From positions 57,575 to 111,079 of the forward strand of contig JBBDIG010000038.1 of assembly GCA_040880525.1 (NCBI GenBank): 53,505 bases of DNA, written 5' to 3'. Below the pieces are notes generated by a model. It did not search any database and had not been told where the DNA came from. It saw only the letters and a program-made list of their open reading frames with translations. Below are positions 1-9,136 of the stretch, in pieces. This DNA comes from Bacteroidia bacterium. GTDB taxonomy: Bacteria; Bacteroidota; Bacteroidia; CAILMK01; JBBDIG01. Position 1 is the stretch's first letter, and each line of letters starts with the position of its first letter. The translations under genes and the position numbers were made by a program.

Positions 1-645
1 TAAAACTTCGTGAACCTTGTGCGTTCCTTGTGTCCCTGGTGGTTAATATTTTTTACCACAATGCACACAAGGAGTTTTCACAATGGACACAAAGAATATA
101 AAACTTCGTGAACCTTGTGCGTTCCTTGTGTCCCTGGTGGTTAATATTTTTTACCACAATGCACACAAGGAGTTTTCACAATGGACACTAAGAATATAAA
201 ACTTCGTGAACCTTGTGCGTTCCTGGTGTTCGTAGTGGTTAATATTTTTTTTACTACAATGCACACCAAGAGTTTTCACAATGGAGACTAATAATATAAA
301 ACTTCGTGAACCTTGTGCGTTCCTGGTGATCGTAGTGGTTAATATTTTTTACCACAATGCACACCAGGAGTTTCACAATGGACACTAATAATATAAAACA
401 TCGTGAACCTTGTGCGTTCCTGGTGTTCGTAGTGGTTAATATTTTTTACCACAATGCACACCAAGAGTTTTCACAATGGACACTAAGAATAAAAACCTTC
501 GTGAACCTTGTGCGTTCCTTGTGTCCCTGGTGGTTAATATTTTTAACACAATGCACACAAGGAGTTTTCACAATGGACACTAATAATATAAAACATCGTG
601 AACCTTGTGCGTTCCTTGTGTTCGTAGTGGTTAATATTTTTGTGT
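1..645. repeat. Tandem array of ~98-bp repeats (about 6.5 copies)
   Basis: Units begin (at the phrase taaaacttcgtgaacc and its variants) near 1, 99, 197, 297, 394, 490 and 589, so the period is 96-100 bp. Each unit can fold. In the first unit, CCTTGTGT (26-33) pairs with ACACAAGG (65-72) and GTGGT (39-43) pairs with ACCAC (55-59) around an AT-rich loop. Copies differ by substitutions and 1-2 base indels and no unique spacers separate them, so this is not a CRISPR array. The last copy stops just before the stop codon of the minus-strand gene ending at 651. The array runs off the left edge of the window, so its full length is unknown. Confidence 0.95.
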
Positions 646-650
646 TTAAG

Positions 651-2141
651 TCATACCAACTGATCCACCACCCACGGCCACAGCCGCTCAAATGGAATAA
701 TCTCGATATTCTCGATATTGCCCTGCGGCCCGCGTGGAATTTCCCTGAGCTGTTTCAAAAGGCCAATGGAGGACTTTGCGGTCTTTTCTTTATTAAAAGA
801 ATTTTTTTCAGCTAAAATTAAAAGATCAATAAAAACCCGAACACGTGTGGTTTCTGCAATTTTTAGGTTGCGCTTTTTATATTGGCGAAATGCCTCTATC
901 CGGTCTGTGATTTTTGATAACTCTTTGTTCATCAAGTAATATAGGACCTCGAGAACCAGTACGGCCACATGCAAGCCCTCCTTATTATTGCGATAAATAA
1001 TTATTTCGTTTAATAATTTATGTATACGCAGTTTATTTTGCGAGCTGCCATGGAGAAAAATATTTTGGGCTAAATGTCCATACCCACTGTATATCTGCCA
1101 TTCTTCTTTATTTGCTTCAATCTGATTTTTTAAATCAGGATGATTGAGTATTTCATTATTAATATTTAATGCCTCCTTATAATCTTCTGCATGCATAAGC
1201 ACAAGGAAGTAATAGCGGTGAAAGACAAACCACATCATGCCATCCTTGGGTGTAATGGCAATCCCTTTTTTTGCCGCTGATCTGGCCAGGGCATAATCGG
1301 CCTGGTACAATGCTACATAAAGTTTACTGCTATATAAATCCGACCAGTGTTCAGGTGAAACAAAAGTTGGCCTTGATTCAAAAAGCCCCTGCATTTCTTT
1401 AATTGCCACGGAGGCAGCATCATATTCATCAGCCAGTGTAAAGGCATATTTTTTCAGCAAAAGATAAATGTAATTGGAATGAAATGTTTTCTGATGCTTT
1501 AATGACTCTTCTATTATTCCAGCGCTTTTCAATGCTTTTTCTGACTGTGCGGAAGGCACCGCTCCCGGTGTGCGCATATCAAGTTCCAGATCTGTTTTTA
1601 ATATATCAGCTCTGTAATCTGCCTGCTGGGCATTCATGGCATTTTCTAAAAGCAGCACATAGTTCTTATACTTTTTCCGGTCGTGCTGGCTGGAGGCAAT
1701 GCTTTTTAAATATCCTAGCAGGGGAATAGCCTCATTCCACAATTCAAATTTCAAGGCAGCAGGCAGTGTTGCTTCGGCTATCTCCAAAGCCCCTTTTATG
1801 TTGCCCGTAAATATCAGCATCTTCACTACATGCAGGTTCCGGCTACACTCGTGCATTTTCTTAAGCCGGGGCGGAAAACCGGTTTTTTCCATATCCAGAA
1901 AGAAGGCATTGTTCATCATTAATGCCTTCACGCGCTTTTTCAGCATCCGGAATTGGTCATCTGGCTTTTTGCCGAAAAGGGCCATTGCCAGGTCATCATC
2001 GGTTTCAATATTAGCCTGGCTCAGCAACCGGTAAAATTTTAAGGCTTGGGAGGAGGATTTGCCCGCTTCATCACTCAGCACTTCGATTTTCCTGAGCCGC
2101 TTACGGGAAAGGAGCCGATACAAGGATTTAAGGGTGTTCAT
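651..2141 (-). CDS. Helical (TPR-like) protein of unknown function
   Basis: The 496-residue product has no signal peptide and no membrane segment and is rich in Leu, Ala, Lys and Glu. Its pattern suggests stacked helical hairpins of TPR type along most of the length, for example around residues 110-160 and 250-340. A basic N-terminus (LYRLLSRKRLRKIEVL) precedes the repeats, and the C-terminus ends with an aromatic stretch (FERLWPWVVDQLV). I do not recognise a catalytic motif. A cytoplasmic scaffold role is a guess from the fold only. It is transcribed away from the T9SS-substrate genes, and its 3' end abuts the 98-bp repeat array. A -7 element (TAGTTTTG on the minus strand, 2166-2173) lies just upstream, which supports the ATG at 2141. 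Confidence 0.8.
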   Translation of the reverse strand: MNTLKSLYRLLSRKRLRKIEVLSDEAGKSSSQALKFYRLLSQANIETDDDLAMALFGKKPDDQFRMLKKRVKALMMNNAFFLDMEKTGFPPRLKKMHECSRNLHVVKMLIFTGNIKGALEIAEATLPAALKFELWNEAIPLLGYLKSIASSQHDRKKYKNYVLLLENAMNAQQADYRADILKTDLELDMRTPGAVPSAQSEKALKSAGIIEESLKHQKTFHSNYIYLLLKKYAFTLADEYDAASVAIKEMQGLFESRPTFVSPEHWSDLYSSKLYVALYQADYALARSAAKKGIAITPKDGMMWFVFHRYYFLVLMHAEDYKEALNINNEILNHPDLKNQIEANKEEWQIYSGYGHLAQNIFLHGSSQNKLRIHKLLNEIIIYRNNKEGLHVAVLVLEVLYYLMNKELSKITDRIEAFRQYKKRNLKIAETTRVRVFIDLLILAEKNSFNKEKTAKSSIGLLKQLREIPRGPQGNIENIEIIPFERLWPWVVDQLV

Positions 2142-2165
2142 AAATAGCTTTTTAAGGGTTGACTA

Positions 2166-2173
2166 CAAAACTA
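2166..2173 (-). promoter_or_regulatory. Candidate -7 promoter element (TAGTTTTG)
   Basis: Read on the minus strand, this matches the Bacteroidota -7 consensus TAnnTTTG. It lies 24 bases upstream of the ATG at 2141. A weak -33 match (GTTG, 2196-2199) is about 22 bases further upstream. The position fits a short 5' UTR for the helical protein. Confidence 0.45.
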
Positions 2174-2196
2174 ATAAAGATGAAGGTAGTGGAACC

Positions 2197-2229
2197 AACC
2201 CTCCAAGGGTTCAGAACCCTTGGAGGGTT
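2197..2229. repeat. Perfect palindrome, CTCCAAGG family
   Basis: Two 15-bp arms (AACCCTCCAAGGGTT and its exact complement) are separated by a 3-base CAG loop. It lies between divergent genes. It shares the core CTCCAAGG...CCTTGGAG with the palindrome at 53198-53228, which sits inside a broken REP-associated transposase. It is therefore probably a REP-like mobile palindrome and not a terminator, because no gene converges on it and no T-tract follows. Confidence 0.85.
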
Positions 2230-2247
2230 TAGCAGCTGAATAAAAAT

Positions 2248-2276
2248 ACCTTTTAAGTTTCTAAAACCTTGAAGGT
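2248..2276. repeat. Degenerate palindrome of the CTCCAAGG family
   Basis: The right arm AAAACCTTGAAGGT (2263-2276) differs by one base from the arm of the palindrome at 53214-53228. The left arm (2248-2261) pairs with it at only about 10 of 14 positions. It looks like a decayed copy next to the intact palindrome at 2197-2229. Confidence 0.5.
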
Positions 2277-2373
2277 CTGTAGGGATACTTCTTACAGCGT
2301 TATAAATTGATGCTTTTTGTACCTGATAAAATGAAATGGAAGAAGGTTCTTCGGGCCATAAAAAATTTTATCC

Positions 2374-3399
2374 ATGTTTCGATCAGCCCTCTTCACCCTG
2401 TTTTTACCCATATCGTTATGGAGCCAATCGGTAATAGATGAATCCCGGTTTCCCCCTATTAATGATAGTTATGGCGGAGTCAATATAAGTAGTGTTTTCT
2501 TCGGCTTTATATCTGCCCAGCGCGGTGACACCTGTACAGATAGCAGCCAGACCATCTATGGTGCAGTTTCTTTTGATAATTCAGGAATTCAACAGACAAT
2601 TTCAGACTATTCATGTCATACTTCGTACATAGAAGCCCTAACGGAAAGTAGCTATTGTTATGCCCTTGCCTCAGCCGGGTCAGGAATGAGCGGCATGGTA
2701 AGAGGAACTTTCGAAAACGATGGTAACGCAACAGCCAAAGGAACACTAAAAGCTCATTGGGATTATGGCGCCAACAAAGTAACCCTTGATCTTACGGCTG
2801 CTGAACTTATTGCCGACCGGCAAGGAATTGCTGCATCAACACTATCAGTGGTGGTCTGGGAAGCAGATGAGGATGAGGATACAGTATTCGAAGTTTCTGA
2901 TATCATATGGCAATCCACGGCCACACTAAAGGACGATCAGATATTCCTGACGGGCGCATTTCAACCGGCTCACTTTCTCCTTCAAAGCTATGCAGACTCT
3001 ATGGTGGGCTTTGCGGGCGGGCTTCATTTCATTGTAGACATTCCGGCCGGTGTTGACATGCGGGATGTAATGGCACAAATTGATGGACGGATTTATCGCA
3101 TAGAGGCAATAGAGGCTCCTGGTACTTTAGGGTTATCCGATGAACAGAAAGAAACAATACAGATATATCCGAATCCGGCTACAGATCATCTGACCATAGT
3201 GTTTGACGAAGCCGCAAAAGGCAAGATTACCTTAATGGATATAAAAGGACAAAGCATCAGGACGATCCATTTCTTACCCAATTCTTCCATGGTAAAACTT
3301 AATGTGGACGATCTTCGGCCAGGGATATATCTTTTGCTTTGGCGATCCAATTCCAAAGTCATTATCAGGCGGATGTCAATAATAAGGACTTCGCCATGA
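2374..3399 (+). CDS. Secreted protein with T9SS type A sorting domain
   Basis: The 341-residue product has an N-terminal signal peptide (MFRSALFTLFLPISLWSQS) and a C-terminal T9SS type A sorting domain from about residue 262. That domain has the usual order: IYPNPATDHLTI, then a middle strand LMDIKGQSIR, then LRPGIYLLLW. The central ~240 residues are beta-rich and contain several Cys (DTCTDSSQ, YSCHTSY, SSYCYAL). I do not recognise their family. The protein is expected to cross the inner membrane by Sec and the outer membrane by T9SS, then be anchored or released at the surface. It leads a run of four plus-strand genes for secreted proteins. Confidence 0.88.
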   Translation: MFRSALFTLFLPISLWSQSVIDESRFPPINDSYGGVNISSVFFGFISAQRGDTCTDSSQTIYGAVSFDNSGIQQTISDYSCHTSYIEALTESSYCYALASAGSGMSGMVRGTFENDGNATAKGTLKAHWDYGANKVTLDLTAAELIADRQGIAASTLSVVVWEADEDEDTVFEVSDIIWQSTATLKDDQIFLTGAFQPAHFLLQSYADSMVGFAGGLHFIVDIPAGVDMRDVMAQIDGRIYRIEAIEAPGTLGLSDEQKETIQIYPNPATDHLTIVFDEAAKGKITLMDIKGQSIRTIHFLPNSSMVKLNVDDLRPGIYLLLWRSNSKVIIRRMSIIRTSP

Positions 3400-3448
3400 A
3401 GTGCCAAATCAGTCATCAATACTCACAATCCAATAAATTTATTACATT

Positions 3449-5386
3449 ATGAAAAATTCTAATTACCAATCATTCATTAAGCTGCTAACCTTTGCGGCTG
3501 TGATTCAAGCACTAATGCTTATCTTTGGAACTGCTAATTTGCATGCGCAATGTAATTGCACAAAAAAATCACCAACTGAACGGGACGTGGCAGGAACCCT
3601 AACATGGCCAGGACCTGACCTGACAAACACCAATTGCCTAGATCAGGATATCTTTATATTAAGCGGATCTACCGTTACAATTAATGATAATATTGAGATT
3701 GTCAAGGATGTTCTGATTACTGTCAGGGCGGGGGGCAAGCTAATCATTGAAGGCCCAGGTACAACCCTTTCATTGTCCTCAGCCTGTACCAGTTCTGATT
3801 CCTGGAAAGGAATTTTGGTACAAGGCACTAATTATGAACGCCAACGTACCGGGACCGGTACCTATGCCTTAGACAACTATTATTCAGCACAAGGCTTAGT
3901 CAAAGCGACTAATGCAGCCTTCAGGGACATGTCCAATGGCATTGAGTCCGTGAATGGGGGAATAATTGTGGCAAAAAAGTGCAATTTTATTAATAATCGA
4001 CATTCAATTCAGAGCTCCTCTTATACCTATGAGGGCCCTCCAGAGAATATTGCAAATTTGGTGGAAGACTGCTACTTTGCTTGGGATGAACCTTGGTATA
4101 ACGAAACAAATTATTCAGGACGTTGCTTCATTTTTTTATGGGACGTAGCCGGTTTTGAAATAGCTGGTTGTATCTTTAACAATGCGGATGGTGATCCCTA
4201 TGATCTGACTGTTGATGAAAAGGCCAGAGGTATAGGAATTAAAATAATAGGTTCAAATTTTTTAGTGCATCAAACAGGATTCAACGCCTATGTCTATGCC
4301 GACAACGATAGGGATGAATACAACTGTCCTAAGTATGATGGAACACCAATACGCAGCTCTTTTAACACCCTTTCTTATGGTATATTGATAGAAAACCCAT
4401 CCCCCACAGAGGATCTTTTTACCGTTGCCTACACTGACTTTCATACCAATCATCTGGACATCTCGGCAAACAATATTAAGATTGATCCTAATACTCCTGA
4501 GCATAAACAGAAGCCTTGCGTTATTGGAAAGAACAACACATTCAACTTTAACCATTTCACTTTTGATGCAAGGTTTACTACTCCCGCTTCCCATGTAAAG
4601 AGGTTTATTTCATTTGATGCCATTGAGAAATTTGTGATAACTGACAACGAATTCATCGCAGATAGAAATGGGAAACAGGAATTTATTAGGATTAATAATA
4701 CCGGTACTGGATATAGCCGCATTTATCGTAATTTCTTTGAGGACAATGGCAGCACCCATGAGGAATCTTACGCTAACTACATTGATGGCCCGAATGGTGG
4801 CTTGCTCATTGAATGCAACGATTATGAAGATTTCTACTATGACTGGTATCTTACCAATGACGCAACCGTGGGTACGACCCGTGAAATCCACCTAAACACC
4901 TTTTCTAAAACAGGCCCACCTCCCCCTGCCCCTGATTATGACATCTTTGTTGAGCCGGGAAACCCCAACAGCAGTATGGAATATAAATTTTGTGCAGAAT
5001 ATGCCACCGCTGTAAATAAACCAGTCGTAAATTCAAATTTTACGGTTTCACCTGTGGCTGACGGATGCTCAGTGAATTGTGATGAACTTCGGTGTCCAGG
5101 TGATCCAGAAACGGGTATTAATAGCCCTGCTACCAGAGATGATCGCACTGTCATTACTATCCTTCCCAATCCTTCCCGGCCGGGTACTACTGTCACCCTT
5201 TCTTCTTCAGAAAAGATTCTGAATCTTACCATCATCAATGCGCAAGGCAAACTTATCGCAGCGCAGTCGGGTTATGACATTACAAAGATTAATCTGCCGG
5301 ATAACCTGACACCAGGAATATATTTGTTTATTCTCACCACGAGCGATAATCAACTTTTGACCACCAAGGTATTGGTAAATGATTAA
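3449..5386 (+). CDS. Secreted parallel beta-helix protein with T9SS type A sorting domain
   Basis: The 645-residue product starts with a long signal sequence (to about residue 33, ending LHAQC). The body resembles a right-handed parallel beta-helix, as in polysaccharide lyases and adhesins. Strand-turn repeats run through residues 70-480 (VLITVRAGGKLIIEGPGTTLSL, GIESVNGGIIVAKKCNFINN, GILIENPSP). No lyase catalytic triad can be read with confidence, so a structural or adhesive role is equally possible. The last ~75 residues form a type A sorting domain (ILPNPSRPGTTVTL ... LTPGIYLFIL). Its stop codon overlaps the next start in ATGATTAA, which suggests translational coupling. Confidence 0.88.
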   Translation: MKNSNYQSFIKLLTFAAVIQALMLIFGTANLHAQCNCTKKSPTERDVAGTLTWPGPDLTNTNCLDQDIFILSGSTVTINDNIEIVKDVLITVRAGGKLIIEGPGTTLSLSSACTSSDSWKGILVQGTNYERQRTGTGTYALDNYYSAQGLVKATNAAFRDMSNGIESVNGGIIVAKKCNFINNRHSIQSSSYTYEGPPENIANLVEDCYFAWDEPWYNETNYSGRCFIFLWDVAGFEIAGCIFNNADGDPYDLTVDEKARGIGIKIIGSNFLVHQTGFNAYVYADNDRDEYNCPKYDGTPIRSSFNTLSYGILIENPSPTEDLFTVAYTDFHTNHLDISANNIKIDPNTPEHKQKPCVIGKNNTFNFNHFTFDARFTTPASHVKRFISFDAIEKFVITDNEFIADRNGKQEFIRINNTGTGYSRIYRNFFEDNGSTHEESYANYIDGPNGGLLIECNDYEDFYYDWYLTNDATVGTTREIHLNTFSKTGPPPPAPDYDIFVEPGNPNSSMEYKFCAEYATAVNKPVVNSNFTVSPVADGCSVNCDELRCPGDPETGINSPATRDDRTVITILPNPSRPGTTVTLSSSEKILNLTIINAQGKLIAAQSGYDITKINLPDNLTPGIYLFILTTSDNQLLTTKVLVND

Positions 5387-8174
5387 GCATATTCGGACAA
5401 TAGCTTTAATAACATTCCTTCTACAGATGGGTTTGGGGGCTGCCAAAGCGCAGCCCCAAACCCACTTGTGGCATGATTGGGGAAATAAACTTTCATTTAG
5501 CAGCCAGCCTCCGGTAATGACCAACTGCCTGCAGCGCTACAGTATTGCCGGACAGTACTATTCTGATAGCACCGGTAATTTGGTTTTTCAGTTGTTTTCT
5601 TTAAATAAAAGATTTCGAGATGAACCCTTAGGACTCTATAATGCTCATGATCAACCTATACCTGGAGGTGATAGTATCATTGCGATCCGCGCCCAATGGA
5701 CCGGTTCATTTTGGAACGCCAAGATCATCTTGCCAGGGCTAAAAGACGAATGGTATCTGTTCAGTATTTATATGGAGTACTGGAATGACTTGGATGCGGA
5801 TTATTATCAGAATAGCATCCCTGGCCTCTACTATTCAAAAATTAAAAAACTGGGACCTGACTCTTTTGAAATTGCAGAACGGGACGTCCTGGCATGGAAA
5901 GGCGACATTCGGGACATCATCTATACTCCCAAGGGGGATGGAAGCTATTGGATCGTTGGCCGGAGCGGAGACAGCGTGCTGGCTTTCGAGTTTACACGTC
6001 AGGGGTTGAAACAACCCGTGGCGACCATTGCACCACAACACGGCATAACGCAGCCACGGTTGGTTCAAATAGCCTCTACGTTTTCATGGCAAGGGGAAAA
6101 ATATCTCACTACTTGTGTTGATAATGGCGAAGCAACGCTTACGGTTTATGATTTCGATAAGCAAACCGGCCATGTTTCCAACAGCCGTCTTTTAGATCAA
6201 TGGTATTGGGCACGGCCAAGTGGAGACTCGGTGGACGTTCAAATTAATAGTCTATGCTTTTCACCCAACGATTCGCTTTTTTATATTGCAGGTTACGGAA
6301 GTGGCTGGGGCTTCGATACCATTGACGGCCGGATAATACCTTATCAATTAAGTGAACATTATTTATATCAATACAGCTTATATGACCCCATTCCCAGTGC
6401 CTCGAAATTGGATCTGGTTCCGGAATTTAAAAAACAGCTCTATAAAGGTGTAAATGTTCAAAGCATAACTTTGGGGCCGGATGGAAAGATATATATGACA
6501 TCACCCGGGGTTAATGTCATAAACTATCCGAACAGAAGAGGTGTCGCTTGCGGGCTAAGTAACGTGATACCGTTTGATGCCGGTTGCATGGGATGGTTCC
6601 TCCAACCCAACTACGAATACTGGCCCATCTCCTTCACCCACTCCCGTACCTGCGAGGGCGTGGAATTCACCAACACCTCCGACAGCATGTTCACACGGTT
6701 TACCTGGTATTTCCAGACCGGGGATTCTACTTTTGATACTTTGAGCGGCCCTACTTCTAAATATGCCTGGCCAGCCACAGGCAAGTATTTCGTTAAGATG
6801 AAGGCGCAAAAACCTTCAGGCTACGCAGCCTGGACCAGCGACAGCGTAGTTTATATTGCACCGCCTGAAGTTGATTTTTCTATTAATGACAGCCAGTATT
6901 GCCGTTATGCAGATGTAGAATTTAATATTCAAATAAAAACAGATACAATAAATAGTAATAATGAATTTCTAAAAGTTAAATTAAGCGATGGGTTCGATTC
7001 CACTTTTACCGGCACCATTGCGCCTGTATTTGCCTTTAATCATGCCTTTGCCGATACGGGGGTATTCCACGCTACAATGATCTACAGCAATGGCTTTTGC
7101 TCCGATACAATTATTAAAGACAGCATTTTAGAAATAATTGACGCACCAAAGGCAGGTTTCACAGCAGATCCTTTGGAAGGATGTACACCATTGGAGGTGG
7201 AAATTGCTGATAATAGCTCCGGACTAATCAGCAGTTACCTGTACACTTTCGGCAACGGCCAGTCCGATACAGTGGCGGAGCCAACGGTCGTATACCAAAC
7301 TCCCGGAATTTTTAAGATCGTCCAGGCTCTCACCGGCCCTACCGGATGCATATCGAAAGATTCTGCGCTCGTCCACGTAATGCCCGGCCTCACGGCTGAT
7401 GACACGGTGGAAATGCTTCGCGCCACCGTGCAGCCGGATGAAACCGTGCTGGTAGAATGGCAACCATTGCCCAACGCGGTTTATTACCGCGTAACTAAGG
7501 ATGGGGAAGAACTGCCGAAGCAGCAAAGCCTGTTTCTTAGTGACCGCTCGGTGCAGCCTGAAAACCGCAGCTACACCTACCAAGTGGCCGCTTTCGATAG
7601 CTGCGACAACAGCAGCACCCCCAGTCGCATTGCCCGCACCATCCTCCTCTCCGGCCAGAATATCGAAAACGAATACGCGCTCCTCACGTGGAATGCCTAC
7701 GAAGAATGGCAGCAGGGCGTGGAAGATTATACGCTGCAAATGCGCCTGCCGGACAGCTCCTGGGCGTATGCCACCTCCACCCTGGCGCTGGAATACCAGG
7801 ACCACGATTTCCTGAAAATGGAGCAGAACGAAATGTGTTACCGGATTGCCGCCACGGAAAAAGATGGCAACAGTCAGCAGAGTTACAGCAACGTGGCCTG
7901 CGTTCCCTACCTGCCGGTGCTGTTTATTCCCAATGCGTTCAGTCCCAATGGAGATGGCCACAACGAGGTCTGGCAGCCCTTTGCCCTCGCATTGAAAGAT
8001 TATACCCTGCAAGTATACAACCGCTGGGGTGAGGAGCTTTTCAAAACAAATGATCCTTTTCAGGGCTGGGATGGAGGCACTGCTCCGGAAGGAACTTATC
8101 TATACCGCATCAGCGCTGCCAGCCACACCGGAAAAGGCTTTGTGCGGGAAGGGATGGTTGTGCTGCTGCGATGA
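5379..8174 (+). CDS. Large secreted PKD-domain protein with gliding-motility (T9SS type B) C-terminus
   Basis: The 931-residue product has a signal peptide (to about residue 24). The N-terminal half (30-400) has a beta-propeller-like pattern (IIYTPKGDGSYWIVGRSGDSVLAF, LCFSPNDSLFYIAGYG, ITLGPDGKIYMTSPG). PKD-type domains follow at about 415-680 (CEGVEFTNTS, CTPLEVEIADNSS), then a fibronectin III-like stretch. The C-terminal ~85 residues are the CHU_C / gliding-motility-associated domain that serves as the type B T9SS signal (FIPNAFSPNGDGHNEVW ... VYNRWGEELF ... GTYLYRI). Start and stop overlap the preceding gene by 8 bases. From about 6600 onward the gene is more GC-rich than its 5' part. A surface adhesin-like role is inferred. 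Confidence 0.9.
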   Translation: MIKHIRTIALITFLLQMGLGAAKAQPQTHLWHDWGNKLSFSSQPPVMTNCLQRYSIAGQYYSDSTGNLVFQLFSLNKRFRDEPLGLYNAHDQPIPGGDSIIAIRAQWTGSFWNAKIILPGLKDEWYLFSIYMEYWNDLDADYYQNSIPGLYYSKIKKLGPDSFEIAERDVLAWKGDIRDIIYTPKGDGSYWIVGRSGDSVLAFEFTRQGLKQPVATIAPQHGITQPRLVQIASTFSWQGEKYLTTCVDNGEATLTVYDFDKQTGHVSNSRLLDQWYWARPSGDSVDVQINSLCFSPNDSLFYIAGYGSGWGFDTIDGRIIPYQLSEHYLYQYSLYDPIPSASKLDLVPEFKKQLYKGVNVQSITLGPDGKIYMTSPGVNVINYPNRRGVACGLSNVIPFDAGCMGWFLQPNYEYWPISFTHSRTCEGVEFTNTSDSMFTRFTWYFQTGDSTFDTLSGPTSKYAWPATGKYFVKMKAQKPSGYAAWTSDSVVYIAPPEVDFSINDSQYCRYADVEFNIQIKTDTINSNNEFLKVKLSDGFDSTFTGTIAPVFAFNHAFADTGVFHATMIYSNGFCSDTIIKDSILEIIDAPKAGFTADPLEGCTPLEVEIADNSSGLISSYLYTFGNGQSDTVAEPTVVYQTPGIFKIVQALTGPTGCISKDSALVHVMPGLTADDTVEMLRATVQPDETVLVEWQPLPNAVYYRVTKDGEELPKQQSLFLSDRSVQPENRSYTYQVAAFDSCDNSSTPSRIARTILLSGQNIENEYALLTWNAYEEWQQGVEDYTLQMRLPDSSWAYATSTLALEYQDHDFLKMEQNEMCYRIAATEKDGNSQQSYSNVACVPYLPVLFIPNAFSPNGDGHNEVWQPFALALKDYTLQVYNRWGEELFKTNDPFQGWDGGTAPEGTYLYRISAASHTGKGFVREGMVVLLR

Positions 8175-8227
8175 GGGTTGTGGAACCTTTCCGGCTAATA
8201 ATTTATTAACCATTTAAACTAAGAACT

Positions 8228-9130
8228 ATGAAAACTTTAACAGGACTGCTCACCTTCATCATTTTCCCTTTTATCGCTATGCAAGCCCAGGAATGGGCGC
8301 CTATTGGTGCAGAATGGTATTATGAAATTATGGATGTTGATTTTTCGAGGCCGGCCATCTACGGCTATCAACACATGGTTTCTACAAAAGATACTGTGGT
8401 TGCCGGTGACACTTGCCGCCTCATTACCCGCACCACTTACATGTCAGACGCGCGGACCTTGCACCTTGACCCCATAATCATTCGCCAGGACCAGCGAATG
8501 GTATATCAGTATTTTCAGGGGGACTTTCATTTGATTTTTGACTTTACGGCCATGCCCGGTGATACATTGCGGCTGAGGCAAACTTATTATACATCGCCCT
8601 ATCCTGATAGTATGGAAATGATCATTTCTTCTGTCGGCACACAGATGATCAATGGTACTTCATTTAATTTTCAATTTGCAGGGGCGATGGGATGGATGGA
8701 TGGAAGATTAATTGAGAAAATAGGTTTTGACCTTTATTTTATTCCCTTTATAGAACACGCTGATGGTGGCTTTCGCCCCAATGGGCTTCGCTGCTATAAT
8801 GAGGGGAATTTCTCTTATAAGCCTGCTGATATAAAGTTGTGCGACTCGTTTCGTTACGACCCTTCAGGAATTGAAGAATCGGTGCTTTCTGATGTTACTT
8901 TTTTAATAAATAATAATAGCATTTATTTATCAGCCTCAAACGCGGGCCTATACAATTGCTTTATTTATAATACGGATGGTAAATTGATGCAACAGGAGCA
9001 GGTCAACCTCCTGCCTGAAGCAACCACTGCAATACCCCTGAAGCTGGAAAGGCCGGGTGTTTATTTTATTGCTTTATCAAACCGGGAGGGGCACACGGTT
9101 ACGCGGAAGTTTTTGTATTTGAGGGAGTAG
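8228..9130 (+). CDS. Secreted protein with T9SS type A-like C-terminus
   Basis: The 300-residue product has a signal peptide (to about residue 20, IAMQAQ). It begins with a motif common in secreted Bacteroidota proteins (EWAPIGAEWYYEI), followed by KDTVVAGDTCRLI. The domain is unknown and beta-rich. The final ~75 residues resemble a type A sorting domain (NAGLYNCFIYNTDGKLMQQ ... ERPGVYFIALSNREG), although the opening YPNP motif is degenerate. It is the fourth consecutive secreted product and lies 53 bases after the PKD gene, so it is plausibly co-transcribed. Repeats begin only a few bases after its stop. Confidence 0.82.
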   Translation: MKTLTGLLTFIIFPFIAMQAQEWAPIGAEWYYEIMDVDFSRPAIYGYQHMVSTKDTVVAGDTCRLITRTTYMSDARTLHLDPIIIRQDQRMVYQYFQGDFHLIFDFTAMPGDTLRLRQTYYTSPYPDSMEMIISSVGTQMINGTSFNFQFAGAMGWMDGRLIEKIGFDLYFIPFIEHADGGFRPNGLRCYNEGNFSYKPADIKLCDSFRYDPSGIEESVLSDVTFLINNNSIYLSASNAGLYNCFIYNTDGKLMQQEQVNLLPEATTAIPLKLERPGVYFIALSNREGHTVTRKFLYLRE

Positions 9131-9136
9131 GGGGTT

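Noticed and set aside
1-645. CRISPR array
   Set aside because: The repeated unit is the whole ~98 bp. There are no unique spacers, and no cas genes are in the window.
357-815. 152-codon plus-strand frame across the repeat array
   Set aside because: It translates the 98-bp repeats and then runs antisense into the helical-protein gene. The protein is internally repetitive only because the DNA is.
7224-8012. 262-codon minus-strand frame
   Set aside because: It is entirely antisense to the 3' half of the PKD/T9SS type B gene, whose domains are clear. The long open frame is due to GC-rich codon use.
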